A DNA stretch of 64,000 nt. Origin: Endomychus coccineus. Taxonomy: Eukaryota; Arthropoda; Insecta; Coleoptera; Endomychidae. Each line of letters starts with the position of its first letter. Within the stretch, counting starts at the first letter, position 1. Shown piece after piece: positions 46,059 to 56,546 of the stretch. The position numbers were made by a program, and so were the translations under genes. The stretch lies in NCBI GenBank assembly GCA_958510875.1, contig OY294067.1, positions 101,042,010 through 101,106,009 of the forward strand. The letters run 5' to 3'. A model generated the notes under the pieces. The model saw only the letters and a program-made list of their open reading frames with translations, had not been told where the DNA came from and ran no database searches.

Positions 46059-47135
46059 ATGGAAGTGTACACAAATGCAGAATTGACAGATATGCATTTC
46101 GTTTACGGGCTATCTAATGGAAATTCCTTAGAAGCGTCAAGTAAATATTCAGAAATGTATCCCCATCGCGTCGCTCCTCATCACAGTCTATTTGCACGGC
46201 TTCATCAACGACTACGAGAAAATGGTACCTTCAAAACGATGAAACATGATTGTGGTCGCCAACACGAAGTTAGAACACCAGCATTAGAGGAAGCAGTACT
46301 TAATTTAGTCGACGAGCAACCTGACATTAGTACCAGGAAGATTGGTTTGCTGTTACACGTTAACCATATGACGGTATATGCAATCTTAAAGGAACAGCTC
46401 TTATATCCTTATCACATACAACGAGTCCAGGATCTATTACCGCGGGATTTTCCGAATCGTCTAGTATTTTCCACTTGAATGCTGGAAGTGATTAGACAAA
46501 ACTGTGCATTTCTGAAGAAGGTCTTATTTACAGATGAGGCTAAGTTTTCCAGAGAGGCGATTATTGATTATCATAATAACCACATATGGGCCGAAGAAAG
46601 CCCTCACGCTATAACACAAGCTCACCACCAAGAACAATTTTCTTTAAATGTGTGGTTAGGGTATATTGGGAATCAATTAGTTGGCCCACATTTTCTTCCT
46701 CCTAGATTAGATGGGAATTCATACAGTTTATTTCTGAGAGAAGACTTGCCACTATTACTTGATGATATTCCTTTACGTGAGAGAATGGGAATGTGGTTTA
46801 TGCACGATGGGACCCCTGCCCATTTCAGTGTAAGAGCACGTGAGGTTTTGAATGAAGTCTATCCAAATCGCTGGATAGGTCGAGGTGGGCCTCAGTTTTG
46901 GCCACCTCGATCCCCGGACTTCAATCCTTCGGATTTTTCTATTTGGAGGCATTTAAAAACTTTGGTATACAAGATTCCTGTTCGAAACCTGGAAGATCTA
47001 CGAAACCCCATTATTGTTTCATGTAGGATTATTCAAGATACCCCAGAAATGTTCCACCGGATACGAGGATCAATGCGTCGCAGTCTAGACGCGTGTGTAA
47101 TGACTGAAGGGGGTCATTCTGAACATCTCATATGA
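46059..47135 (+). pseudogene. Tc1/mariner-superfamily transposase, one nonsense codon
   Basis: The frame is open from ATG 46059 to TGA 47133-47135 except for a single TGA at 46476-46478; ATG 46479 follows in the same frame. The N-terminal half (residues 1-139) holds helix-turn-helix DNA-binding segments (NGNSLEASSKYSEMYP; ISTRKIGLLLHVNHMTVYAI). The C-terminal half has the catalytic triad: FTDEA, MHDGTPAHFS and WPPRSPDFNP, with 36 residues between the second and third Asp. Family members usually have a Trp-containing motif at the break, so a TGG-to-TGA change is the simple reading. Length (about 358 codons) is full for the family. It cuts and pastes DNA at TA. The lesion probably inactivates this copy unless readthrough occurs. 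Confidence 0.88.
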
Positions 47136-47211
47136 TCTCTATTATTTTTTAATTCAAGAATAATATTTAATTGTTACATTATTTTAAGTGCAGTTTGAGT
47201 TCAATTAAATA

Positions 47212-47869
47212 GCATATCTGTCAATTCTGCATTTGTGTACACTTCCATTTTACTGAAATTCTTTACAAAAGGGCCTCAAAATGATAACAGTGTAAGACAA
47301 TTAACAATGATTTTAACTTATTATTGCACATACTAAAGATAATTTAGTTGTCTTAACAAAATATGTCAACATGACAGCCGCCTACTAGGTAAATCAAATT
47401 TTAATTAAAATTCCACACTATGAGAATCGTGCCATGTACTTGTAAGTAATTTATTTTTTTTCTCAGAAATTTTCAATTTTTCGAAAAAATTACAGGAGAT
47501 CTTTTTTTTCAGAAAGAAACAAGCTACCTAAAATGAATTTTTAATTGGCAATATACACATAAGAGAAAAAGTTATGTGAAAAACAAGTTTTAGAGGTGGT
47601 TATTTCTTTCCCTTACAAACATAGTGGAAAACCAGCAACTCGGTTATTGGATGCCTCCTTAATAGCAAATAATGTGTACTTGATTTTAATTTTGTAAATT
47701 TTTGGATTTAGAAAATAAGGATAAGAATCAATTTTTTCGGCGCCCTATTTGAAGGGCTGTATCTTAACATGAGGGGGTCAGATGATTTTTTTTTATATGA
47801 AAGACTCACCTTATTTTTCAACAAGGAATCACCCCCTGAATTTTTTCGCAGTTATTTAATTACACCCTG
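47212..47869. repeat. Right terminal inverted repeat of the mariner-type element
   Basis: 658 bp complementary to 44332-44663 plus 45765-46095. It lies 76 bases beyond the transposase stop codon. Confidence 0.88.
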
Positions 47870-47871
47870 TA

Positions 47872-48640
47872 TAGATCTTCATTTCTTCCAAATATACCGA
47901 TTTGTATACGATGTAGGACATGTCAATTGAAGATTACAACAATAACAATTAATAATCAAAAATTAAAATGTTAAAATACAACACACCAACTTATAACATA
48001 AATAGGTACGAGGTACATATTTCTACTAAAGGGATCACAGAAAATTAAGATTTGGTATTATATCTACATAATTATTGGAAATATTCTTCCATGCCGTAGA
48101 AGGCTTTGTTGTTTTAAAATGATTTTAGTTCTTAGTTTTATTTACTGAACGGTTCATTCTTGAAATTTGGAGGAAGCTTATTACAAATTTTTTGAATAGA
48201 AATTTTTTTTTGAGTTACCTATCCTTCATCTCATGAAATATTATTTATTTTTGTAGCGTGTTGAGTACGAATGTTGTGTATGAAATTGCTCGAATATAAA
48301 TTTGTTTCTTGTTATGAACATTATTCTTTCGTTGATACATATACTTCAGAAAATAAACAAATTTCATTCTCTAGAATAGAATTCACAAGTTTCCATAGTT
48401 TCAGATTAAAAATGGTACTCAATGCTCTTTTCTGTAATTTTGATATGCTTCAATGAAGTTGGCCCAAAAATTGATCACGTATCGTATTAATTTTGGATTC
48501 GATGAATCCCTGGTAAGGTGCTAGCTGCTTCTTTTATTCTCAGAGCTAAACAATACTTTGAGAGCGTAGCATCTACAAGATCAAATTGATTTCTCTAATC
48601 ATCAAGATGATGTAATGTATTTTTTACATCAATATCTGAT
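47872..48640. other. AT-rich stretch, nothing recognised
   Basis: No feature supported. Confidence 0.45.
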
Positions 48641-48855
48641 CGGAGCTTTTGCGCGCTCCGACGACATTGCAGCAATCGCGCCAGAATAACCTAATCAGTT
48701 TGCCGAAGCATCTGCTCCCCTCCGGTCCGTAAGTAGCTTCAGGTTCTCAAATCATGTGCCCTCACTAGTCTTATTGAACCCAGAATGACTGGCTCCTGCA
48801 TCCGGTCTATCAAGATCTGCGCCGAGTTCTTACCGGCCGGAATGATCTTCATGTC

Positions 48856-49300
48856 TCAACGCAGTGAAGACCGAATCTCGCCCAAAACATCGATGATCAG
48901 AACAACTAATACGACCTTGTAGCCTGGGTACAGCATGCGAAGCTCGAACGCCAAATCTTGATATTTTGTCCATTTTCCCTCCTCTTTCGAAACCTTGTTC
49001 TTCTCTGTCGGAGCAGAGAATTCGATTACATGCACAGTCTTGCTTTGTTTATCAAGGAGGACAACGTCAGGCATTTCTGCTTGTATGGACCTGACGGTCG
49101 GAAACGGGTAATTCCAGTAGATCTGGCATTTTTCGTTCCCGACAACGGACTCAATATCTCCTGGCATGTAAGTCAGCACCGTCTCTTGGTCTATTCCATA
49201 CGAGTGCCTTAGATGGTAATACAGCACCCGTAGGGCTGCATTATGGCGTTGGGTGTACGCCGAGGCCGGTTGTGCCGGACATGCCGACAGCAGATTGAAA
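48856..49300 (-). pseudogene. Restriction-like endonuclease domain of the non-LTR relic
   Basis: Begins with LLSACPAQPASAYTQRHNAA (zinc-binding Cys region leading to YTQRHN), then LRVLYYHLRHSYGID. The nuclease core follows: MPDVVLLDKQSK (Asp), VHVIEFSAPT (Glu), then GKWTKYQDLAFELRMLYPGY with the KYQDL motif. These are the PD-(D/E)XK elements seen in R2/R4-type proteins. 123 codons are open from 49227 to the stop at 48856, with the worn upstream part in the same frame. Confidence 0.78.
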
Positions 49301-49541
49301 AATGTGTTGCGAGTTATGTAAATAATAAATTGTATGATGTATTAAACTTGTTACATACACCGTTTTGAATATTAAGATGATTAAACATCGAACTATCGAA
49401 AAATTTCCGCTTCGCCTCCTTTTTCTCCTTGGGTGGCGCTCTCTCTATACTAAGAAGGGCTACACTTACTCACTGAACGAAGCGCTAGAACACACCACCG
49501 AACTCAGGTGGAAAAGCGTCTCAGACGCCTTTCAACAGGCT

Positions 49542-49763
49542 CTACAACTGACAACAGGAACGTGCACACCCATCAATTTGCGGCGATAGACCAAGGTGTT
49601 GATTACGCCATATTGGCAAGCTGTGGTAAATCTCTCGGTCTCTTATGTAGACGAAGGTCGGCCTGGTTGACAAACCGAGCGTTTCGATGTTTTGGTAGAA
49701 AACACCGTGTATCGGCTTGTCAACATGCCGCCTCAGCATAAGATCTTGCTCCGCGGCATTCAT
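49542..49763 (-). pseudogene. Linker segment of the same non-LTR protein
   Basis: NAAEQDLMLRRHVDKPIHGV is followed by STRPTFVYIRDREIYHSLP. The KP-(I/L)HG segment lies between RT and the Cys-His/nuclease region in R4-Dong-like elements. It is broken on both sides. Confidence 0.5.
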
Positions 49764-49879
49764 CTGGGCTTTCAGGCGGGAAGATTCAAGCCCGAGGTTG
49801 CCTTCTGGCTGGCCTTCTCTACTGATGTGAAATTTGGGTTATTCTGCACGATGCATGCCCCCACTGACCAATTCGTGAC

Positions 49880-50250
49880 TTTTGACAGTTTCAGTTCATC
49901 CATGTAAAATAAGTGGGTGATCTGATGCCAGAGTAATATCCACGAGTCCGTCTTAACGCCAAGTAGGTGAGGTATTGAACAACAGTGGAATCAAGGATTC
50001 TCCTCTTAAGACACTCCTCTTGAATGTTACCAACTTTGTCAAGACTCGTCGTGTGCCTGATGTGATGGCAAAACGAGTCTTCCAGAGAGGCGACAGATGT
50101 TCTATGCATCTCACTAGTGAGGTTGTATCGCAAGGCATTGGAGCAAGTATAATAATAGCACATGTGATGTTGAATCAAATGCCTTGCGTTAGTCAATCCA
50201 GGAAAGGTTACGCTTGTATAGTGTGGAGTCATGAGTGATAGATCTATCAC
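49880..50250 (-). pseudogene. Reverse transcriptase fragment of the same relic
   Basis: KRNLSWID, a stop codon, then RKAFDS (near 50195) corresponds to the WIDYKKAFDS palm motif with Tyr turned into TAA. Farther on come PLWKTRFAITSGTRRVLTKL, FKRSVLRGESLIPLLF and, in another frame, QITHLFYMDELKLSK, the active-site box with YMDD changed to YMDE. Dead copy. Confidence 0.75.
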
Positions 50251-50260
50251 CAAGTTCTCC

Positions 50261-50637
50261 CGGCAACCATCATGCTTTTCTTAGCCCATCACTGCTCGCT
50301 GTTGTTATTATTCACGTTTAACGTTTCGATGCGTAATTTGCCACAATTCCGTGTAAGTACATTAAGAAATATAGGATTAAATTTTCTGAATTATGAAGAT
50401 AACTTACATAATTGAACATAGGATTATCAAGATGAATTATTCTGGGGTGATTTTTTTAATAGTTGATTTTGAGATTTTGAGGAGCAGACAAGTCGAGTAT
50501 TGTAATAAGCTATAAAAAGTTCACACTGTGTATGCACTATAACACTATAAATTGGTTGCAGTCCCCTGGCCTAGAAGTCATCGTCACTAATAAGCCATGA
50601 AAGACTTCATACTACTTACACTATAATACTATGAGTA
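50261..50637. other. Short unannotated stretch
   Basis: No feature supported. Confidence 0.4.
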
Positions 50638-50780
50638 AGAAATAATTACCATTATCCACTAAAAATACTGTTAAAGTACTGAGGACCGTTCGGCTACTAC
50701 AGTTTACTCTGGATGATGGCCATCCGGTAGTCGAAAGGTCAGTATTTCAACAGTGTTTAATTGGATAACGGTGATCAGTT
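50638..50780. repeat. Palindromic MITE, copy 4
   Basis: AGAAATAATTACCATTATCC with ACTAAAAATACTGTTAAAGT and CTGAGGACCGTTCGGCTAC on the left is mirrored by GGTAGTCGAAAGGTCAGTAT and GGATAACGGTGATCAG on the right. Confidence 0.65.
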
Positions 50781-51039
50781 ATATAATGGGTGTATCAACA
50801 AATTCTGGTAAAATCACTAGTACACATTATGATACATAAGTTGGCCTAAGATGACCTAAGGTGAATTATGACTGCTTCCACCATCGATTTCTATTCACGC
50901 TGTGATATTGAACAATACTTTTCACAGAATAATATAGCTCTGTGGTATAATGGAAGTGAGGTTATATGAGGTTATATAGTGTCAATAGGTTTTGATAATT
51001 TATGTGACATCAGAAGTCAGTATACAACAAGGTTATATT

Positions 51040-51283
51040 CATAGTCAAAGTATACCAGGTCTGCCGGAGCCTCCCTTCTTAAAATTTTAGTGAAATCTGA
51101 TTGGTCGTTTATTTCGTTCATTTAATGTCATTAATGTCATAGACGACGACATAAAATGATGTTGTTACGTGCCGGCGACGAGCTGATGAGAGCAAGGCTG
51201 TGATTGGAGGAGCTGGGTGACGTCACCCAGCGCGAGAAACGATGGAAGGGAGGCTCCGGCAGACCTGGTATACTTTGACTATG
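51040..51283. mobile_element. hAT-type MITE with perfect 39-bp inverted ends
   Basis: 51040-51078 (CATAGTCAAAGTATACCAGG...) is exactly complementary to 51245-51283. Perfect 8-bp direct repeats GTTATATT flank it at 51032-51039 and 51284-51291. The 244-bp element is non-coding. Perfect ends and target duplication point to a recent insertion. Confidence 0.92.
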
Positions 51284-51291
51284 GTTATATT

Positions 51292-54099
51292 ATAGTGTGA
51301 ATAATTTTAAAATTCAACTTGACAGTAGGTGTCAGTATAAAATACAGTTTTCGAATACATTTACGAATAGTATAATTTAACGTCTGTCGTTACCCGCACT
51401 TAACCTTTTCTAATATATTTTCTGTTCCTACAATCATACATTTGACCCGCAGAAGTGTCCGTTAGCGGAAACTTCAGTTAACAAAAGCGAGGGAAGTTGG
51501 TGATTGACTGACACAGTTCATTAACATATTTAAGCTTATGAATAATTGAGAGGTATTGTATTAACTACAAATATGTCATCGAAGTAGACTGACCTTTTAA
51601 CTGTCGCTTCCACATCTTAAGTAATTTAGTAATTTTTCTGAGTGCAAAAAGCCTCATTATCCGAATATGGGTTTGGCAGAGTTCTTTTGAACTTCCGTGG
51701 ATCTCAAATTGCATCGTATCAACAATAAATGGGAATAGACATGGCTTGAAAGTTATGAATATAGTTGTTTCTTAATGAAAATTTCGAAGCTTATTTGACA
51801 AAATTGTGAAATCTATACATCTGTCATGACGCATTTTGGTGTGTTGCAAATATTTCTAACGAATGTATCAACAGTATTTTACTGCATTTGTAAATTGACG
51901 TACTTAAACGTCAATCAATATAGTACATAGTATGTAATAATCCGGGGGATTATTATTTTTTTTTTAACGATTGAATCAAAGTAGCGTAAGCATGAGCAAA
52001 CTCCCGAAAATTAAGCCACTCTAAGTAAACCAGGAATACTTGACACATGAGAGTACAACTCAAATCATTCCGTAGAGTGTAGTTCCGTTTTTACGGGCAT
52101 TTCAAATCTAAAATTTCTAAATTCCTGACAGGAACAGACTATACATATACATTCTATATTCAACAATTAGAGTTTTATTCAGATTGAAATAATGGAATTC
52201 CTGTCTGGCGCCAGAGATACGCCATCTAATACCTTTTACAAGTTGTACGTGATTTTTAAGAATTAGAGCCTTCGAGGCGCTATTCCGCGGACCTTGCACT
52301 TTCTACGCATACGGAGTTAATTACTTAGTCAGCAGGGTTTGGAGAAATCATTTTTTGTGGTCACTCACTGCCCCTCGATGTGGGAATACAGGCAACTCTA
52401 AATACAGATTTGTGTATTAGTGCAAGGTGCAACGGGATACAACCAACTTCATTGGTCCGTTTGAATTTTAGGTTAGCGAATCAGGAGGCCAATTTCGGGG
52501 GGGAGACAAATTATAAAAATGAAAACTCTTTTGCAAGAGCAGTTCCAGTTCTTTTTTTTCGTGCCTTGTTGGGTAAGCTAGTTCATTGTACATATAGCTC
52601 AGTCTCTCTCTCAAAGTCAGATCCTTTAATTCTTTTAATTAATATTTTTTAACGTAGTCAATTGATTGTTTTTGTTGTATTACAAGTTACAAGATTTCTA
52701 ATTTTTGCAACTATATTACTCTTTCGTTATTACTCAAAGTAAATTAAGTCATTCAAATCAATTTGTATCATTCTTATAGTTTATTTTCATTCACCTTAAA
52801 TCATTTCAAGTACCAGTTCAAGAGAACTTACATTTTACTTTAATATCATTTGCTATTTAGGGAATATTATTTGGTAACTAGAATCTATAATAACCTATAA
52901 AAGAAATTGTGGAGAACGTCATTAGTAACTTGATGATAGAAGTCTATAGTAATTTGATATTTTGGAGAATTTGTTGCCTTTAACGTTTAGATAATTTTGA
53001 TCTGGGTGCGAGAGAGAACTAGCTTCGTGGTGTAATTTATAAAATTAACAAAAAGACGCCGCGTAATACATTTTGTGTAAGCCGTGAAGTGTAAGCTCAA
53101 GTGTCTAAGTTACCCTGTGGATTAAGGATTAAGTACTAAGTCAGGGTAAGTCTTTAGAGAAAGCTGTTTAGTCTGTGTTCAAGCCAAAAAATTCTGAGGT
53201 CATCACCCCGGTAAATGTAAGCATTAATAGGGTATTTTGACTTACTAGAAGTGTATCGATCCATCTGCGAATTTCTCATATTTTATAGTGTATTTAAGGG
53301 ACCTACTTAGGATAGGTATAATTGGAATCAGTGTTACCGTAATTGTAGGGTCAAAGATATAATTATTTGGGGATAGCTCACTATTCAAAAGTTGCTACAA
53401 GGGTAGTTATTATTATTATTAATTTTTATCTGGAAGTTCAAGGGGTCTAAAAACCCCTATTGAGACCCTGATCTTTAAGGACAGGGAGAGTTAGCCATCA
53501 GCGGCTAATTTGACAGAAAGTGTTTGAGTTCATCGGGACAACTAGAGTTTCATTGTATTGATTATTTGTTGTGTAATTCACTCGATCTACCGATACATAA
53601 CGAACCAGGTAGCTGTGGATAAAAACAACAGGGGATCTATTTAGAGAGTCACCCTTCGGGGATCTCAATCTTACTATCAGTGGCCCCTCTGGTTCACTTT
53701 ATAACCATAGTTACTCCGTCAGAGTGGTAGATCCATTTCAGAATTAAGGTTAGCCCCCAAAGAAACAACTCCCTGGCTTCGTTACATCAGGCAAATCAAT
53801 AATTCACTGATTGATCGGTCTCGATAAAGTCTTATGCAATTTATTATATATTGTTTTTTTATATACTATTCAGATATCTAGCATCAAAATTAAATTGGCT
53901 TAATTTAAATTCATTGTTTGTTCTTGTTGGTTATATGACATATTTTTCCCTTTAAGTTTATATGTATGGGACTTAGTATATATACTTATATATACATCCG
54001 TGTAATCTTTATTGTTTTATTTTGTATACAATTAACTTTTCTCCAATATACAACTTATACTGTTCTCATTGTTCTTCATTGAAACACCATCCCTTAGAT
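51292..54099. other. AT-rich stretch leading into the env-bearing Gypsy element
   Basis: No gene is supported. The left end of the Gypsy LTR must lie somewhere here or at its right edge, but cannot be fixed because the second LTR is beyond the window. From about 53100 the base composition becomes less AT-rich. Confidence 0.35.
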
Positions 54100-54184
54100 A
54101 ACCTTGTAGTGGAGGTGAACAATCCTGTCGTGTTTGTCACTCCGAACATCTTCAGCAACGTGAAGCTGTCATACTAGCCTAGTG

Positions 54185-54190
54185 TATAAA
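54185..54190 (+). promoter_or_regulatory. Candidate TATA box in the LTR
   Basis: GTGTATAAATCGGCC is a well-formed TATA context about 425 bases before the LTR end. Confidence 0.45.
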
Positions 54191-54489
54191 TCGGCCAGGA
54201 AGGGCCCCGCTACTAAACTATTTATACCAAGTGCTACTGGAGAGGAACTCCTTCGAGTCTAGTTCCGTTCCCTGAACTATTCTCTAAAACATCTGTAAAA
54301 GGGGACTGGTGGCAGCTAATTTTAAACCATACTACCAACGACAGGGCACTTCTCGTAGTGTACCCTGCATTCTACTATCTCTGCAACCCTCGAGTTGCAT
54401 AGAAGGGTAGCTATCATAGCAATAGTTACAATAAGGTTTTCACTCTCCGTAGCCTCATTGGATCCCATAGGGCTTTGACCTGAGGGAAC

Positions 54490-54495
54490 AATAAA
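54490..54495 (+). terminator. Candidate LTR poly(A) signal
   Basis: AATAAA lies about 115 bases before the LTR end and downstream of the TATA box, the usual U3-R order. Confidence 0.4.
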
Positions 54496-54611
54496 AATAC
54501 ATAACCTAGTAATATCTGAGCTGAATTTGGTTTACCTGGCTTGTGTGCAATAACCATATAAATAAGTTTATTCAATTGCTCCCAAATACCAGCCTTTCAG
54601 ATTATTACATT

Positions 54612-54629
54612 TGGTGTCGCAGCGGTGAT
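54612..54629 (+). promoter_or_regulatory. Primer-binding site of the env-bearing element
   Basis: TGGTGTCGCAGCGGTGAT follows ...ATTATTACA (probable LTR end at 54609) by two bases. The TGG start, complementary to tRNA CCA, and its position fit a primer-binding site. The tRNA is not assigned. Confidence 0.55.
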
Positions 54630-55655
54630 ATCTTAGGTTTTTTTTTAAGCCTAAATAACAAGGTGATAATCCACGTCTTCGAAAAATTTAGTAGGGACAG
54701 CTTCGGAAATAACAAAACATTTCATTGTTTTGTTTTAAAGTAAGGTTATAACGCAAGGGTAACAACAGTGTGTGGGGTGTCGAGAACATAGAACAGTAAG
54801 ATAAATAATTGGGTAGTAGTTCAATAACCCCAGTAAATAGTAGGTCAGATTATTAGAAAGCATATATACACTGAGCGCCTGTGAAATCAGGCATAGCAAC
54901 TGAGAGTTCGGAAATTATTTATTTCCAATTAGGAAGTTTTGTTTACCATAAATAACAACAAGGTTTAATTAACCTTTCATTTAGGAACCGGATAAGGTTT
55001 CCGTATACCTTTTTATTGGAACGGGTTCTTATCGGAAAGGGGTGTGACCATCAGAATAAATAGTAGGTGCTTTAGTTTTAATAGCTTGAAATAAGTGATT
55101 ACAGCATTGTAGGAGCTTGCAGAGTAGGGCCAAGAGAAAGTGTATGTTATTTTTTTTTTTTGTGTAATTAGGTCAAGGAACAGTGAACCAGCAAGAGAAG
55201 GAGCCGGGTGAATTGAAACAAAAGGTGTCTCTCGTGTATAAGCACTAATTACGTGTTCGAGCAGAAAGATTTTTGATTCTGGGAGTTCTGCGTTTGGAAT
55301 CTTACATCTTGTTTAATTTTTTTTTATTTTATATTTTTAGTTATTTTTATTTTTTTTTAATTTGTCTTGTATTACAGGGTCAACCTAAACAGATTAAAAA
55401 ATTTTTTTTTTTTTTTTATAGTAACAATTCAAGTCAAAATTTTTTTTTTTTTTTCTCTAACTTTCAACGCAGATTAAATTCACCAGTAATATTTTATTCT
55501 TGAATTTCCTTTAAATTCAATTTAAAGAAGTAGCCGAAAGCTAACGATAGGTCAATTTTTTTTATTTTTATTTTGAGGTAGTGTCTGGTAAGTACATAGT
55601 TGGGTTTTTCGGTGGCGGAATCATCAGAGTGAGAGCTACGAAATCCGGATTTCAA
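54630..55655 (+). other. Leader with T-rich tracts
   Basis: About 1 kb between primer-binding site and gag ATG. Several T runs of 10 or more at 55140-55160 and 55310-55460. A 76-codon Phe-rich frame at 55273-55503 is a product of these runs. The leader probably holds packaging signals. Confidence 0.4.
55588..55593 (+). promoter_or_regulatory. Candidate splice donor for env RNA
   Basis: CTG|GTAAGT at 55588 is a strong donor, placed upstream of the gag ATG as expected for a spliced env message. Confidence 0.5.
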
Positions 55656-56546
55656 ATGAATCCTGCAGGTATGCCCGGCCCAGCCCCACTAGCAGCCTCA
55701 TGGCCAACCATGCCTTTAGGCATGGTCGCTGGGACAGTGGACCCTTTTTCCGGGAAGGACAATGTAAAGGCCTATTTTGCCAAATTAGAGCAAAGGTCCA
55801 AACTGGATGGTTGGTCGGAAGAAAATACCTTGAAAATATTAAAATTCCGACTAGAAGGGGAAGCGTACACTTACTTCCAAGCGGATGCCGATTTGGATAA
55901 TCTGGCATACGACGACTTCCGAGACAAGCTGATAGAGCGCTTCACGCCATTACAAACATCAGGGGAAAGCTTGGCTCAACTGGCCAAGTGCATCCAACGC
56001 CACGATGAAACGGTGGCCGAATTTGCCACGCGAATTAAGCATTTTGGGAGGCAGGTCTTGGAGGAGGATCTGATGGATGCAGTGGAAGAGGAAATTCCGG
56101 GGTTGAGGAAGAATACTGAGCGGACTATGATCCACCAGTTTAAGCAGGGTTTAAGGAAGGAATTGATGCGGGATATTGGAACAGCATTACTGCGAGAACC
56201 CAGCCTCACCCTCAAAAAAGCTGAGGAAATGGCTAGGCAGTCAGAAAGGGTTGAGCTCCAGTTGAGGTCAAGACCCTCAGCTACTCCTAGTCTGGCAGCA
56301 CCCCAACTGGAAAAGATGCGATGTTATGGGTGCGGGGAAGAAGGGCATTACAAACCCGACTGTCCAAACGAGATCCGAGCTGGAACAACAAGGCAGCCCA
56401 TCACCTGTTTTAGATGCGGGAAACCAGGCCACATCGCGATAGGTTGCCGCGATTTCGGAACCCGCGATCGTAGGAGGGAACCTGGAGAGGGTAGGAAGCC
56501 GAACAACGCTCGCCCATCGGGGCAATCAAGACCAGCTTTAAACTAG
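55656..56546 (+). CDS. gag: Gag (capsid and two zinc knuckles)
   Basis: 296 codons from ATG 55656 to TAG 56544-56546. An upstream GTG at 55581 is in frame, but the ATG is preferred because the stretch before it overlaps the splice donor. Residues about 30-210 are a Ty3/Gypsy capsid domain (DPFSGKDNVKAYFAKLEQRS; LKFRLEGEAYTYF; RDKLIERFTP). Two CX2CX4HX4C zinc knuckles follow at residues 223-236 (CYGCGEEGHYKPDC) and 251-264 (CFRCGKPGHIAIGC), then a basic tail. Gag forms the particle and packages RNA. The last codons contain the slippery site that gives Gag-Pol. No breaks. Confidence 0.92.
   Translation: MNPAGMPGPAPLAASWPTMPLGMVAGTVDPFSGKDNVKAYFAKLEQRSKLDGWSEENTLKILKFRLEGEAYTYFQADADLDNLAYDDFRDKLIERFTPLQTSGESLAQLAKCIQRHDETVAEFATRIKHFGRQVLEEDLMDAVEEEIPGLRKNTERTMIHQFKQGLRKELMRDIGTALLREPSLTLKKAEEMARQSERVELQLRSRPSATPSLAAPQLEKMRCYGCGEEGHYKPDCPNEIRAGTTRQPITCFRCGKPGHIAIGCRDFGTRDRRREPGEGRKPNNARPSGQSRPALN

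Larger units (their letters stand above)
44332..47869 (+). mobile_element. Tc1/mariner-superfamily element with about 660-bp terminal inverted repeats
   Basis: The element starts CAGGGTGTA (44332) and ends TACACCCTG (47869), flanked by TA on both sides (44330-44331, 47870-47871). The right inverted repeat is 47212-47869 (658 bp). The left one is 44332-46095 but is split by an insertion between about 44664 and 45764. The arms are closely similar, so the copy is fairly young. The transposase gene starts inside the left arm: its first 12 codons (46059-46095) are part of the inverted repeat. Confidence 0.9.
48645..50260 (-). mobile_element. RLE-type (R2/R4-Dong-like) non-LTR retrotransposon relic
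   Basis: On the minus strand, in order: RT fragment (50250-49880), a C-terminal segment (49763-49542), the Cys-His and restriction-like endonuclease region (49300-48856) and the 3' UTR (48855-48645). This order, RT before a C-terminal PD-(D/E)XK nuclease, is that of early-branching site-specific non-LTR elements. The segments are separated by shifts and small deletions. A second copy of the 3' end is at 12149-12412. Confidence 0.75.

Noticed and set aside
49365..49741. Plus-strand open frames in the non-LTR relic
   Set aside because: They are antisense to readable RT/nuclease remains on the minus strand.
55273..55503. Phe-rich 76-codon frame in the Gypsy leader
   Set aside because: It is a direct product of T homopolymers, lies across non-coding leader and resembles nothing.
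55581..55655. GTG at 55581 as gag start
   Set aside because: It overlaps the probable splice donor and adds a segment without Gag similarity; ATG 55656 starts a normal Gag.
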